A stretch of DNA of 64,000 bases from PALSA-693 sp963702305 (GTDB taxonomy: Bacteria > Actinomycetota > Acidimicrobiia > Acidimicrobiales > Palsa-688): NCBI GenBank assembly GCA_963702305.1, contig CAVPBX010000001.1, positions 75,285-139,284 on the forward strand, read 5' to 3'. Made by a program: the position numbers and the translations under genes. The notes under the pieces are model-generated. The model was not told the origin of the DNA and searched no databases. It saw only the letters and a list, made by a program, of their open reading frames with translations. Below are positions 28,279-38,438 of the stretch, piece by piece; within the stretch, counting starts at the first letter, position 1; each line of letters starts with the position of its first letter.

Positions 28279-29533
28279 ATGGCCGACCGGACACCACAAC
28301 GTCTTCCAGCGGCTGTTCCGCGGCGAGACGTCATTCGACTTCGCCGGGCGCTGGCGGCGGTGGCTGGCCATCTCGGGGATCGTCATCCTCGTCGGGATCA
28401 TCTCCCTCGCCACCCGCGGCCTCAACTTCTCCATCGACTTCCGCGGCGGCACGGTGTGGGAAGTGCCGTCGACCGCGTCCGTGGCCCAGGTCCGCAGCGT
28501 CGTCGGCGCCGCCGTGCCCGGCTTCGGTCAGGCCACCATCACCATCCTGACCAACACCCAGACCCACCAGCGGACCGTCAAGGTGGAGGCCCCGGCCAAG
28601 CTCACCAGCGACGCCACCCAAGTGGCCAAGGTGCAGGACGCCCTGGCCAAACTGGCCGGGGTGTCGCCCAACGACGTGCAGCTCAATGACGTCGGCCCGT
28701 CCTGGGGCTCGGACATCACCAGCAAGGCCATCCGGGCGGTGATCATCTTCCTGCTGGTCGTGACCGCCTACATCTGGCTGCGCTTCGAAGGCAAGATGGC
28801 CCTGGCCGCGTTGCTCGCCCTGATCCACGACATCCTGATCACCGCGGGCATCTACTCGTTGTCGGGCTTCCAGGTCAGCCCCGACACGGTGATCGCCTTC
28901 CTCACCATCCTCGGCTATTCGCTGTACGACACCATCGTCGTGTTCGACAAGGTGCAGGAGAACACGCGCGGCTTGGCGTCCACCAACCGCCTGACCTACA
29001 CCGACACGGTCAACCTGTCGATGAACCAGGTGCTGGCCCGCTCGCTCAACACCTCGCTGGTCGCGGTGCTGCCCATCCTCTCCATCCTGGTCATCGGGGC
29101 CTGGGTGCTGGGCGCCACGGCCCTCCAGGACTTCGGGTTGGCCTTGTTCGTCGGCCTGACGGCCGGGACCTACTCGTCGATCTTCATCGCCTCGCCGCTG
29201 CTGGCGGTGTTCAAGGAGCAAGAACCTCGCTACGCCGAGATCCGGCGCCGGCTGGCGTCCACCGCCCCGGCCGGGGCCCGGCGTATCACCCCGGCGGCCG
29301 CCGCCACGGGCGATCTCAGCGGCACGGTGACGGACGGCGGTTCGGCGGCCGGCCGGCGAACCGCCGTCCGCGACATCGTCGAGCCGACGACCGAGGGCGA
29401 GGGTGAAGTCGAGGCGACCGAGCCCACCCGGGAGCGCGGCCCGGTCGACGCCATCCCCATGCGGTCGCCGGTCCCGCCCCGGCCGGGCACCCGGCCCCCG
29501 CCCCGGCCCCGCAAGAAGGGCAAGCGTCGCTAG
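28279..29533 (+). CDS. secF: Protein translocase subunit SecF (one frame break at the start)
   Basis: Partner of SecD. The ATG directly follows the secD stop, but the frame is wrong until an extra A near 28291 is removed, giving MADRHHNVFQRLFRGETSFD. LNFSIDFRGGTVWEVP is the signature; six hydrophobic segments follow, with GYSLYDTIVVFDKVQEN in the conserved loop. A basic, proline-rich C-terminal tail of about 100 residues ends RPRKKGKRR, unusually long for the family. About 417 residues. Confidence 0.93.
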
Positions 29534-29566
29534 TTGCCCGCTCCCCAGCCAGTACCGTGGATAGTG

Positions 29567-30096
29567 ATGAATGGTGCGCCTGGCTGGCTCAAGGATCTGA
29601 TTCGGGACATCCCGGACTTCCCCCGGCCTGGCGTGGTGTTCAAGGACATCACCCCGCTGCTGGCCAACGGCCCCGCCCTGGCCTGGTGCGTGGAGGCGCT
29701 GGCCGACGCCTTCGCCGAGCGGGACGTCGACAAAGTGATCGGCGTGGAGGCCCGGGGCTTCATCGTCGCCGCCCCGGTGGCGCTCCGGCTGGGCGCCGGT
29801 TTCGTACCGGTACGCAAGCCCGGCAAGCTGCCCTGGCAGGTCAGCGCCGAGACCTACGACCTGGAGTACGGCGTCGACTCCCTCGAGATCCATCGGGACG
29901 CCCTCGACCCGGGGAACACGTCCTGATCATCGACGACGTGCTGGCCACCGGCGGCACCGCGGCGGCCACCGCCCGGCTGGCCCGGGCCTTGAAGGCCGAG
30001 GTCGCCGGGTTCGGGTGCATCATCGAACTGGCGTTCCTGGGCGGGCGCGGGAAGCTGGACGACCTCGACACTGTTTCCCTCCTCAGTTATGAGTGA
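29567..30096 (+). CDS. apt: Adenine phosphoribosyltransferase (one frame break)
   Basis: Salvages adenine to AMP. ATG 29567 gives MNGAPGWLKDLIRDIPDFPRPGVVFKD in homologous register. GVEARGFI and VRKPGKLPW are typical, and the PRPP-binding motif is VLIIDDVLATGGTAA. A missing G near 29914 breaks the frame just before it. About 176 residues. Placement between secF and rel is conserved in actinobacteria. Confidence 0.93.
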
Positions 30097-30110
30097 CAGT
30101 TATGAGTGAC
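30085..30110. repeat. 13-bp tandem duplication across the apt stop
   Basis: AGTTATGAGTGAC occurs twice back to back. Each copy holds a TGA in the apt frame, so the duplication gives apt a second stop and lies immediately before rel. Confidence 0.85.
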
Positions 30111-30118
30111 CGACGCCA

Positions 30119-32364
30119 ATGATGAATCGCAGCGAGGGCACCGGACGGACCCGGGCGGTGGCCACCGTCGAGCGGGTGCTGCCCTGGCGGCGCCAGGTCC
30201 AGACGGCCGACGCCCTGCAACCGCTGCTGATCGCCTTCCGATCCCGGCATCCCCGCGACGAGACGGCCATGATCATCCGGGCCTACGAGGCGGCCGCGTC
30301 CGCCCACCAGGGCCAGCTGCGCAACTCCGGCGAGGCGTACATCTCCCATCCGCTGGCCGTGGCCACCATCCTCGCCGGTCTCGGTCTGGACAACGTGACG
30401 ATCGCGGCCGCGCTGCTCCACGATGCCGTCGAGGACACCCGGTTTGGCCTGGAGGAGATCCAGGCCGAATTCGGCGCCGACGTGGCCGCCATCGTCGATG
30501 GGGTGACCAAGCTGGACCGGGTCCGGTTCGACTCCCGGCAGGCCCAACAGGCCGCCACCATGCGCAAGATGCTGGTCGCCATGGCCAAGGACCCCCGGGT
30601 CCTGCTCATCAAGCTGGCCGACCGGCTGCACAACATGCAGACCATCGCGGCCATGCCGGAGTGGAAGCAGAAGCGCAGCGCCCAGGAGACGCTCGACATC
30701 TACGCCCCGTTGGCGCACCGGTTCGGGATCCAGGACATGAAGTGGCAGCTGGAGGACCTGGCCTTCGCCGCCCTGCACCCGCGCCGTTATGCCGAGATCG
30801 AGCAGATGGTGGCCACCCGCGCCCCGAACGCGACATCTACCTGACCCAGGTCATCGACCATGTCAACGAACGGCTGACCGCGGCCCGCATCGAAGCGCAA
30901 GTCAACGGCCGGCCCAAGCACCTGTACTCGATCTACGAGAAGATGATCGTCAAGGGCAAGGAGTTCGACGAGATCTACGACCTGGTCGGGGTGCGCGTGC
31001 TGGTGGCCTCGGTCAAGGACTGCTGGGCCGCCCTGGGCGCCATCCACGGGGCGTGGACTCCGATCCAGGGCCGGTTCAAGGACTACATCAACACCCCCAA
31101 GTTCAACCTGTACCAGTCGCTGCACACCACCGTCGTCGGGCCCCAGGGCAAGGCCATGGAGGCCCAGATCCGGACGGTGGAGATGCACAACCGGGCCGAG
31201 TGGGGGATCGCGGCCCACTGGGGTTACAAGGAGAAGGCCTCCGCCGCCGACGTCGCCTGGTTGCAGCGCATCGTCGACTGGACGGCGGACAGCACCGACC
31301 CGGCCGAGTTCCTGGAGGCCCTGAAGCTGGACCTGGAGACCGACGAGGTCTTCGTCTTCACCCCCAAGGGCGACGTCATCTCGCTGCCGATCCATTCCAC
31401 CCCGATCGACTTCGCCTATGCCATCCACACCGAGGTCGGGCATCGCTGCATCGGGGCCCGGGTCAACGGCCGGTTGGTCCCGCTGGACTCGCAGCTGGCG
31501 TCGGGGGACAGCGTGGAGATCTTCACGTCCAAGGTGCCGTCCGCGGGACCCAGCCGGGACTGGCTGAAGATCGTCGTCAGCCCCCGCGCCCGCAACAAGA
31601 TCCGGCAGTGGTTTAGCCGGGAACGGCGCGAGGACGCCATCGAATCGGGACGGGAGGAGCTCACCAAGGCCCTCCGCAAGGAAGGCCTGCCCGTCCAGAA
31701 GCTCACCAACTCTGCGGTCCTGGCCGGCGTGGCCGAGACGATGAACTACGCGGACCTGGACGCACTCCACGCCGCCATCGGCGAGAGCCACGTGTCGGCT
31801 CAGTCGATCGCCCAGCGGGTGGCGCGCGAGTTGCGCGGCGGCGACCACGAAGTGCAGTTGCCCACCACCGCCCGCCAGCCTCGCCGGGTCAACCAGCGCC
31901 AGGGTGTCGGCGTCCACGTGGAAGGCCTCGACGACCTGATGGTGCGCCTTTCCCGGTGCTGCACCCCCGTGCCCGGCGACGAGATCATCGGCTTCGTCAC
32001 CCGTGGCCGGGGGGTCAGCGTGCACCGCAGCGACTGCGCCAACGCCGCCTCGCTGTCCGCCGGCGAGGTGGGCCGGATGATCGAGGTGGAGTGGGACCGC
32101 AGCAGCACCGGCAGCTTCGTGGCGGCCGTCGAACTCAAGGCCCTGGACCGTACCCGGCTGGGGGTGGACGTGTGGAAGGTCATCTCCGACAACCACCTCA
32201 ACATCCTCCGCAGCGACTCGCTCACCGGCGCCGACCGGGTGAGCCGCATGCGCTTCGAGTTCGAGTTGGCCGATCCCGCCCACCTGGAGTCGCTCATCAA
32301 CGCCCTCAAGCGCATCGACAGCGTGTACGACGCCTACCGGGTCCTCCCCAACCGCGGCAACTAA
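30119..32364 (+). CDS. rel: Bifunctional (p)ppGpp synthetase/hydrolase Rel (one frame break)
   Basis: Long RelA/SpoT homologue controlling the stringent response. The HD hydrolase domain has ISHPLAVATIL and an intact LLHDAVEDT, with ADRLHNMQT; the synthetase domain has RPKHLYSIYEKM, DLVGVRVLV and FNLYQSLHTTV. TGS (VFVFTPKGDVISLP), a zinc-finger/CC region (RLSRCCTPVPGDEI) and a C-terminal ACT domain follow. A missing G near 30830 separates the two halves. About 748 residues. The intact HD motif indicates a hydrolase-competent enzyme. Confidence 0.95.
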
Positions 32365-32417
32365 CGAGGCTCGGTCGCTCGGGCGGCAGTCTGGTGAGCC
32401 CGATCCAGCGAGGCTGT

Positions 32418-32673
32418 GGTCCCCGTAGAAAGGACCACATCCTCGCCGGCTCGGACTCCCCTCTACCGGACGCCCTCGCCGCAGCCGCACCCCCACGTTG
32501 AGCCGTGGCGCGAACCGCGGCCAACCTGGGCATGGATCGCGGAATGGTCGGCACCAGATGGCGCCGCCGGGCGAGATGTGTCGCGTTAGGTGCCCGACCG
32601 GGCATGGATCGCGACCGGTTTGTCGGCTCAGGCGGGCCGGCATGGCGAGGGGCCGGTCCTTTCTACGGGGACC
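32418..32673. repeat. 256-bp segment bounded by perfect 19-bp inverted repeats
   Basis: The gap between rel and hisS (32365-32743) holds no credible gene. GGTCCCCGTAGAAAGGACC at 32418-32436 recurs as its exact reverse complement at 32655-32673. Each 19-mer also has a short internal dyad (GGTCC/GGACC). Between them the 14-mer GGGCATGGATCGCG occurs twice (32528, 32600). The layout resembles a small non-autonomous element, but no target-site duplication is evident. Paired operator sites are the alternative. Confidence 0.7.
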
Positions 32674-32743
32674 GGCCACTCGGCGGTGCCGGACCGACAA
32701 CTGATGCGTACCCGTTGAGTGGGTACCGGTACTCTGGCGAACT

Positions 32744-34015
32744 GTGCCTGAGCTGCGCCATCCCCCGGGGACGTTCGATGTCCTGCCGGCCGATTCGGGG
32801 CCGTGGGAGGAGCTGGTGGCGGTGTTCGCCCGGGTGGTGGAGGCGGCCGGGTACGGGCTGATCATCACCCCCACGTTCGAGGACATCTCCGTCTTCCAGC
32901 GGGTGGGGGAGTCCACCGACGTGGTCCGCAAGGAGATGTACGACTTCGAGGACAAGGGGGGCCGGCGGGTCGCCCTGCGGCCGGAGGTCACCGCGTCGGT
33001 GGCCCGGGCGTTCATCCAGCACCGGCCGCCGGTACCGTGGAAGTCCTGGTACGCCGGCTCCAATTTTCGCTACGAGCGCCCCCAGGCCGGCCGGTACCGC
33101 GAGTTCCACCAGGTCGGCATCGAAGCGTTTGGCAGCGCCGACGCGGACCTCGACGTCGAGGTGATCGCCCTCGGTTGGGAGTTCTACGACGCCATCGGCC
33201 TCACCCGCCGCGAGCTGCTGCTCAATTCCCTGGGCGACGGGATCTGCCGGCCCGGCTACCGGGAGCTGCTGCTCACCTACCTGCGCGACCGGCGGGACCA
33301 GCTGTGCGCCGAACACCAGACCCGTCTGGAGGAGAACCCGCTTCGGGTCCTCGACTGCAAGAAGCCGGAATGCGAGGCGGTGGTGGCCGGCGCCCCGCGC
33401 CAGATCGACCACCTCTGTGAGCCCTGCACCGCGGACCTGGCCCGGGTAGAAGCCGGCCTCAAGGCCCTCGAGATCCCCTACACCATCGACTCCAAGCTGG
33501 TGCGCGGCCTCGACTACTACACCCGGACCACGTTCGAATACGTGGCCGTGGGACTCGAGTCCGCCCAGAACGCCGTCGGCGGCGGGGGCCGGTACGACGG
33601 GTTGGTGGCTGCCATGGGCGGACCGGACACACCCGCCGTGGGTTTCGCCCTGGGGGCGGAACGGATCCTGCTGGCCACCGCGGCCGAACCGACAACTAAC
33701 CGGCTGCCCGCCCGTCGGCGGCTTGACGCCTTCGTGGTGGACTTCGCCGGCGGCGATGCCGGCCGGGATCTCACGGCCCGGCTGCGCGCGGCCGGCCTGC
33801 GCGTCGATCGGGCCTACGACGGCCGCTCGCCGAAGGCCCAGTTCAAAGCCGCCGACCGGTCGGGAGCCCGGTTGGCGCTGGTGGTCGGTCCGGAGGAGGC
33901 CGCCGCGGGGACGGTCGGCATCAAGGATCTGGCTGCCGGCGGCGACCAGCTCGCCGTGTCAAGTGGAGACGTGGTCGACGCGGTGCGCCGCCGCGTGGAT
34001 CTGCCGGGGCGCTAG
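32744..34015 (+). CDS. hisS: Histidyl-tRNA synthetase
   Basis: Charges tRNA-His. Class II motifs are seen: GTFDVLPADS at the start, motif 2 in NFRYERPQAGRYREFHQVGIE, the histidine-binding region VRGLDYYTRTTFEY, and motif 3 in AVGFALGAERIL. The anticodon-binding domain follows. 423 residues, intact frame, GTG start. Confidence 0.95.
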   Translation: MPELRHPPGTFDVLPADSGPWEELVAVFARVVEAAGYGLIITPTFEDISVFQRVGESTDVVRKEMYDFEDKGGRRVALRPEVTASVARAFIQHRPPVPWKSWYAGSNFRYERPQAGRYREFHQVGIEAFGSADADLDVEVIALGWEFYDAIGLTRRELLLNSLGDGICRPGYRELLLTYLRDRRDQLCAEHQTRLEENPLRVLDCKKPECEAVVAGAPRQIDHLCEPCTADLARVEAGLKALEIPYTIDSKLVRGLDYYTRTTFEYVAVGLESAQNAVGGGGRYDGLVAAMGGPDTPAVGFALGAERILLATAAEPTTNRLPARRRLDAFVVDFAGGDAGRDLTARLRAAGLRVDRAYDGRSPKAQFKAADRSGARLALVVGPEEAAAGTVGIKDLAAGGDQLAVSSGDVVDAVRRRVDLPGR

Positions 34016-34142
34016 GGCGCATCCCGCCGGCCGCGAACGGCGAAAGTACAACCGGTCGCGCTCTAGGACGTGGTTGATCCCGTCGATCATCGTCGCAGCC
34101 GCAGAGGCGGGGTTGCACCAATCGGTCGGTAGAGGAGGGGAT

Positions 34143-34430
34143 GTGGCACGGCCCGACGACGATGTCAGGACCGGTATCCGCCCGGTGCCGGGCGGCACCG
34201 GCCGCCGTCCAGTGGAAGGCGCGGATCTCCGCGCCCGTTTCCGGAGCGTGTTCCTGGCGGCCGATCCAGGCGACCTCGTCGGCGAGGCGGCGCTGCGCGA
34301 CGAAGCGCTCCGGCTGCTCCTTCTCCGACGGATGGCCGCCGAACTCCTGACCGCGACCGGCGCCGCCGATTTGGCCGAGGTCTACCTCGACGATCCTCCC
34401 GTCCTGGCCGCGTTGCACGGAGTGGCGTAG
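34143..34430 (+). CDS. Small protein upstream of pilT, unknown function
   Basis: A 95-residue protein beginning GTG 34143, 4 nt after a strong GGAGGGG ribosome site. The N-terminal 30 residues are polar and Arg/Gly-rich; the rest looks helical, with a Leu-rich stretch (ALRLLLLRRMAAELL). No domain is recognised. It ends 93 nt before pilT and probably belongs to the same transcription unit. Confidence 0.55.
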   Translation: MARPDDDVRTGIRPVPGGTGRRPVEGADLRARFRSVFLAADPGDLVGEAALRDEALRLLLLRRMAAELLTATGAADLAEVYLDDPPVLAALHGVA

Positions 34431-34523
34431 GTCGGAGCCGGCCGGCGTCCCGCTTGCGAATGGCGCAACCTGGTGAACGGCGAAGTGACCTCAAGCTGTC
34501 GCGCCCGGTGCCGACAGGAGAGC

Positions 34524-35612
34524 GTGACTGATTTTGCGGCCCTGTTGGCTCACGTGGTGGAAGTCGGCGGATCTGACCTCCACGTGAGCGCCAACAGTCC
34601 GCCGCGGGTCCGCGTCGACGGCGACCTCCGGCCTGTCCCATTCCCGGTCATCACCGCTGAGGCGTTGGAGGAGGCATTGCCGGCGTTGCTCCCCCCCGAG
34701 CGGCTGGAGGAATTCAAACGGACAGGCGACGCGGACTTCTCCTTCTCGCTCAGCAGCGTCGGCCGGTTTCGCGGGAACGTCTCCCGTCAGCGGGGCTCCG
34801 CGACCGTCGTGATGCGCCGGGTGCTCCCCTCCGCCGTCAGCGTGGCGGACCTCGGGCTGCCGCCGGTGGTGACCCGACTCGCGGAGGAGCAGCGGGGGAT
34901 GGTCCTCGTCACCGGCCCGACCGGATCGGGGAAGACCACCACGCTGGCCGCCATGGTCGATCACATCAACACCACTCGGCGGGTGAAGATCGTGACCCTC
35001 GAGGACCCCATCGAGGTCCTGCACCCCAACAAGGGGTCCATGGTCTGCCAACGCGAGATCGGCACCGACACCCAGGACTACGCCCAGGGCATGCGCCGGG
35101 TGCTGCGCCAAGACCCCGATGTCATCCTGATCGGGGAGATGCGCGACAGCGAGACCGTGGCCGCCGCCCTGGGCGCAGCCGAGACCGGGCACCTGGTGTT
35201 GTCGACGTTGCACACCACCAACGCCACCGAAACCGTCAACCGGGTCATCGACTTCTTCCCGCCCTTCCAGCAGCATCAGATTCGCCTCACCCTGGCCAGC
35301 GTGCTCCGAGGCGTCATCAGCCAGCGACTGGTGCCGCACGCCGGCGACGACGGGCGGGTCCCGGCGATCGAAGTCATGGTGTGCACGGGACGCATCGCGG
35401 ACCGGATCGTCAACCCCGACGCGGCGGGCGACACCATTGAAGAGCAGATCGCCGACGGCGAGTATCAGGGCATGATGACCTTCGACCAGAGCTTGTTCAC
35501 TTTGTTGAAGAGCGGGCAGGTCACGCTCCGGGCCGCAATGGCGGCCTCCACCAACCCACACGACTTTCGGGTGGCGTTGGAGTCGGCCGGACTGATACCG
35601 CTCGGCAGGTGA
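34524..35612 (+). CDS. PilT-family retraction ATPase (first copy)
   Basis: Hexameric ATPase of the type IV pilus. GTG 34524 is chosen because AGGAG lies just upstream and the homologous region starts there. GGSDLHVSANSPPRVRVDG opens the PAS-like N-domain; Walker A is VTGPTGSGKTTTLAAM, the Asp box is KIVTLEDPIEV, Walker B is VILIGEMRD, and the His box is STLHTTNATET. The AIRNLIRE-type retraction motif of PilT is replaced by GRIADRIVNPDAAG, so function may differ from the second PilT at 49555 (PilU-like role possible). 362 residues. Confidence 0.88.
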   Translation: MTDFAALLAHVVEVGGSDLHVSANSPPRVRVDGDLRPVPFPVITAEALEEALPALLPPERLEEFKRTGDADFSFSLSSVGRFRGNVSRQRGSATVVMRRVLPSAVSVADLGLPPVVTRLAEEQRGMVLVTGPTGSGKTTTLAAMVDHINTTRRVKIVTLEDPIEVLHPNKGSMVCQREIGTDTQDYAQGMRRVLRQDPDVILIGEMRDSETVAAALGAAETGHLVLSTLHTTNATETVNRVIDFFPPFQQHQIRLTLASVLRGVISQRLVPHAGDDGRVPAIEVMVCTGRIADRIVNPDAAGDTIEEQIADGEYQGMMTFDQSLFTLLKSGQVTLRAAMAASTNPHDFRVALESAGLIPLGR

Positions 35613-36073
35613 CAGTCGCGACGGGCCGGGCGCCCGAGTGGGAAGCGGATTGGCTCCTCGCCTCCTGGGCGGGTGTCATCGAGCGGCTCAGCGCTGACTA
35701 TCCCGAATTCGGCCTGGGTGTGACCCTCAACGTGGGCGGATCCAGCTACTCCGGTCTGCTCGTCGGCGGCGGGCGGTGGGCCGACGAGATGGCCCGCATG
35801 CTGCAAACCCGGTCGGTCGACCACCAGATCGGTCGCATCCTGGCCGAGAGCTTCGAGGAGGAGCGGGACCGCTACCGGCGGGCCGAATTCGGCGGTGCGC
35901 CACTCCGATTCCTCCATCTCCTGCATGCCGCGCTCGTGGACAGCCGAGGTGAGCGGACCGGCGAGGGTCTCCCGATGCGCTTCCGGCTGGAGTCGGTCGC
36001 GGCGTGGGCGATTGCGGGCTGGGCGGTCGGCAGCACCAACGGGCCGACGGCCGATTCCCAGACCGGGGACTAG
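35609..36073 (+). CDS. Small cytosolic protein translated with pilT
   Basis: A 154-residue protein whose GTG overlaps the pilT stop (GTGA). The segment GVTLNVGGSSYSGLLVGGGR followed by WADEMARML resembles the strand-turn-strand pattern of GvpU-like accessory proteins, but I could not confirm membership by eye. No signal peptide or membrane span. Tight coupling suggests a partner of this PilT; nothing more can be said. Confidence 0.55.
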   Translation: MTVATGRAPEWEADWLLASWAGVIERLSADYPEFGLGVTLNVGGSSYSGLLVGGGRWADEMARMLQTRSVDHQIGRILAESFEEERDRYRRAEFGGAPLRFLHLLHAALVDSRGERTGEGLPMRFRLESVAAWAIAGWAVGSTNGPTADSQTGD

Positions 36074-36078
36074 CCCGA

Positions 36079-36906
36079 CTAGCCCAGCTCGGTCCGTCGG
36101 GGGAGCGTCCCCACGATCAGCGTCCAGAAGGCCGGCAAGGTGCAGACCAGCACGATGGCGATCCACCACCACCACACCAGGTCCGGTCCGAACGTAACGG
36201 GGAAGCGGCCCTGACTGGCGTGTGTCGTCAGGATGGATCCGAGCTGACCGTCGTGCATCGACACCCGCCCGTGCCCTGGGGCCGTCAGCACGGTCGGGAG
36301 CAGGCCGGTGCTGACGTAGGTCGCTCGCCCCCCGACGTTCCCAGGGACAAAGGTTATGAGCGTGGCCCGCACCAGTGGCTTGTAGATGTAGATCGAGATG
36401 GAGATCAACGCGGCCGAGCCGGCGATGGCAAGCGGCAGCCGCCATCCCGCCCGCACGAACCTCGTGGCCAGCAGGCCGAGTAGGGCCCCGCCGAAGATCA
36501 GCACCGGCGAGGCCCGCAGCAGCCAGCCCATGGCCCACCACCGCATCGACACCGCGCCGACGACGTTGGAGGGGTGGACATGCCATGGATCGGTGGCGCC
36601 GTTGATGTCGCCGCGGGTCGACAGGGTCCCGTCCGCATTGACGGCCACCACCCGGTGAGTGAAGGTCTGGCCGAGTTCGGTCGGCGGGTGGAAGGTGATG
36701 ATCTCGCCGACGCGGATCGACTGGTAGGGCACCGGCCTGACCCACAAGAGCGTCCCGACGGGAGCCGCCGTCCCCATCGACGGCGAGTCGACGACAAACC
36801 ACCGTCCGCCGGTGAACGCCCAGAAGGCCACGAAGGCCGAGGCTCCGATGAGCGCCGTGGCCAGAATGCCGCCCAGCACGCTTCGGGTCGTGGGTTTGCG
36901 AACCAT
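36079..36906 (-). CDS. SipW/ER-type signal peptidase I
   Basis: Membrane serine protease that removes signal peptides. The catalytic Ser is in FVVDSPSMGT, and the second catalytic position is His in GQTFTHRVVAV, where bacterial type I enzymes use Lys; this Ser-His form is the SipW/archaeal-ER class. Four membrane segments: near residues 12-32, about 135-155, about 163-182 and near the C-terminus (WWWWIAIVLVCTLPAFWTLIV). The start ATG overlaps the stop of the LamG-like gene by one base (TGATG). The gene order fits a dedicated peptidase for the two upstream exported proteins. Confidence 0.87.
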   Translation of the reverse strand: MVRKPTTRSVLGGILATALIGASAFVAFWAFTGGRWFVVDSPSMGTAAPVGTLLWVRPVPYQSIRVGEIITFHPPTELGQTFTHRVVAVNADGTLSTRGDINGATDPWHVHPSNVVGAVSMRWWAMGWLLRASPVLIFGGALLGLLATRFVRAGWRLPLAIAGSAALISISIYIYKPLVRATLITFVPGNVGGRATYVSTGLLPTVLTAPGHGRVSMHDGQLGSILTTHASQGRFPVTFGPDLVWWWWIAIVLVCTLPAFWTLIVGTLPRRTELG

Positions 36907-38342
36907 CACGCCACGAACGCGGCGGTGGCGCCGGCCCAGGTGAAGGTCAGCGACCAGGCGGCCCCGGATGTCTGGGCCCGCCAGGTCAGGGGCGCGTAGA
37001 GGTGCAGGCCGGATATGTAGGTGTTGTACGTGGTGCCCCGTCCGACGGTGATGGTCGATGTCTGGGTGGCACTGGGGGCCGGAGCCGAGATCGTCTGCCA
37101 CGTCCCGGTGCAGAAGGCGGTGAGGGACGACGAGGTGGTGCAGGCGGCAGTCGTCGACGGGGGCGACGCTGCGCAGGAGGTCGGGTTGGTGAAGCCCCAG
37201 GTGAGATTGACCATGCTACAAGGTGACGCTGTGAGACCAGGATAGGGCCCGGCGAACGTCGTCGTCCCGGGGTCGTTGAGCTCCCACTGCTCGGTGGGCG
37301 ACGGCGAGGTGCCACCCGCCGCCCAGGCGTTGAAGGCGGTCTGGCTGGCGCGCTGTGCGACGGAGGGATCGGCCGGGGCGTTGGCCGTGTCGAAGACGAC
37401 GAAGTTGGACAGCGAGCCGTTGAGGTAGGCGGTCGTCAGGCCGGTGACTGTGGTAGGTGCCCACCCGGCGTGCCAGTACCCATTGTCAGCGACATAGCCG
37501 ACGAGAGTGCCCCCTCCGGAACCCACCGAGGCGCCGTCCACGTAGATCGTCGTGGTGGACAGCACAGTCACGGCCGACATGGTCACGTAGGCGAAGTGCC
37601 AGCTCCCGTCGGCGTAGGACTTGGTCGTGGGGGTGGTGGTGGTCTTGGCGCTGCTGGCGCCGCTGGTGTTCTGGATGAAGGTCAGGGTCCCGTTGGCGTT
37701 GAGGTACAGGACCCGGTCGTCACCACCCGCGGTATTGACCGGGCTGGTGGCGATGTCGAACAACGGCCCCCCGGCGGTGCTCGACGACCGAAACCAGATC
37801 CCGAGCCCGTAGGTGTTGCCCAGGGCCAGAAAGGGGTTCGGCTGAGTCTGCTGGACCACCGCCGACGCGTAGCCGGTAGAACCGTCCAGAGTTATATAGC
37901 CGGCACCGGTCATCGGCCCGCTGGAGGCGGAGAAGGTGGTGCCATAGCGCGGCAATATGACGTTGGCGCTGTCTGACTGGTTGGCGAGTTCGGCCGGGGC
38001 GCACGACGGGGCGCTGACCTGCTCGGTGATCTTCGACGCCGGCAGCGTGCCGGTCGAGGTGATGGCGTCGGTGGCCGAGACCGTCCCAGTCGGGGGGGTC
38101 GCGGCGGTGGGTGCGATGCTGCCAGGGCACGAGACCGAAACGCTTGCCGCGGCCCCGAGGGAGCAGTTGGTCGCCTGGTAGGCGTGGGAGAACGCCAGCG
38201 TCGCAGTTCCAGTGTGATCAGATCCGTTGGATACGTGCGCGGTGGAGCTGCCGAGCGAGCCGGATCCGGTGAAGCGGACGAACAGGATCGCCGCCAGGAA
38301 TGTCCAACCGGCGAGTCGGAGAAGGCGACGGGTCCCGGTCAT
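36906..38342 (-). CDS. Exported LamG/concanavalin-like domain protein
   Basis: A 478-residue exported protein, rich in Ser/Thr/Ala/Gly. ATG 38342 is preferred over the upstream 38411 because it places a classic leader (RRLLRLAGWTFLAAILF) at the terminus. After the leader comes SLGSSTAHVSNGSDHTGTAT, which echoes the cleavage region of the camelysin-like neighbour. Residues about 150-320 have the look of a LamG jelly-roll (YITLDGSTGYASAV, LGIWFRSSSTAGGPLF, GSWHFAYVTMS, TIYVDGASVG). A further beta-rich region ends at FVA. It may be a surface or matrix protein. Confidence 0.75.
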   Translation of the reverse strand: MTGTRRLLRLAGWTFLAAILFVRFTGSGSLGSSTAHVSNGSDHTGTATLAFSHAYQATNCSLGAAASVSVSCPGSIAPTAATPPTGTVSATDAITSTGTLPASKITEQVSAPSCAPAELANQSDSANVILPRYGTTFSASSGPMTGAGYITLDGSTGYASAVVQQTQPNPFLALGNTYGLGIWFRSSSTAGGPLFDIATSPVNTAGGDDRVLYLNANGTLTFIQNTSGASSAKTTTTPTTKSYADGSWHFAYVTMSAVTVLSTTTIYVDGASVGSGGGTLVGYVADNGYWHAGWAPTTVTGLTTAYLNGSLSNFVVFDTANAPADPSVAQRASQTAFNAWAAGGTSPSPTEQWELNDPGTTTFAGPYPGLTASPCSMVNLTWGFTNPTSCAASPPSTTAACTTSSSLTAFCTGTWQTISAPAPSATQTSTITVGRGTTYNTYISGLHLYAPLTWRAQTSGAAWSLTFTWAGATAAFVA

Positions 38343-38438
38343 CGGTCGGCGTCCGCTCCGGAGAGAGACGGGTTGCGGCCCCGGAACACGGCGGGGGGGT
38401 TCGGGACGCAACCGCGCTCAACTCCGACTAGTGCTCGC

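Noticed and set aside
32505..32861. Possible small gene in the rel-hisS gap
   Set aside because: It overlaps the hisS start by more than 100 nt, is Arg/Gly-rich without a domain, and includes the inverted-repeat segment.
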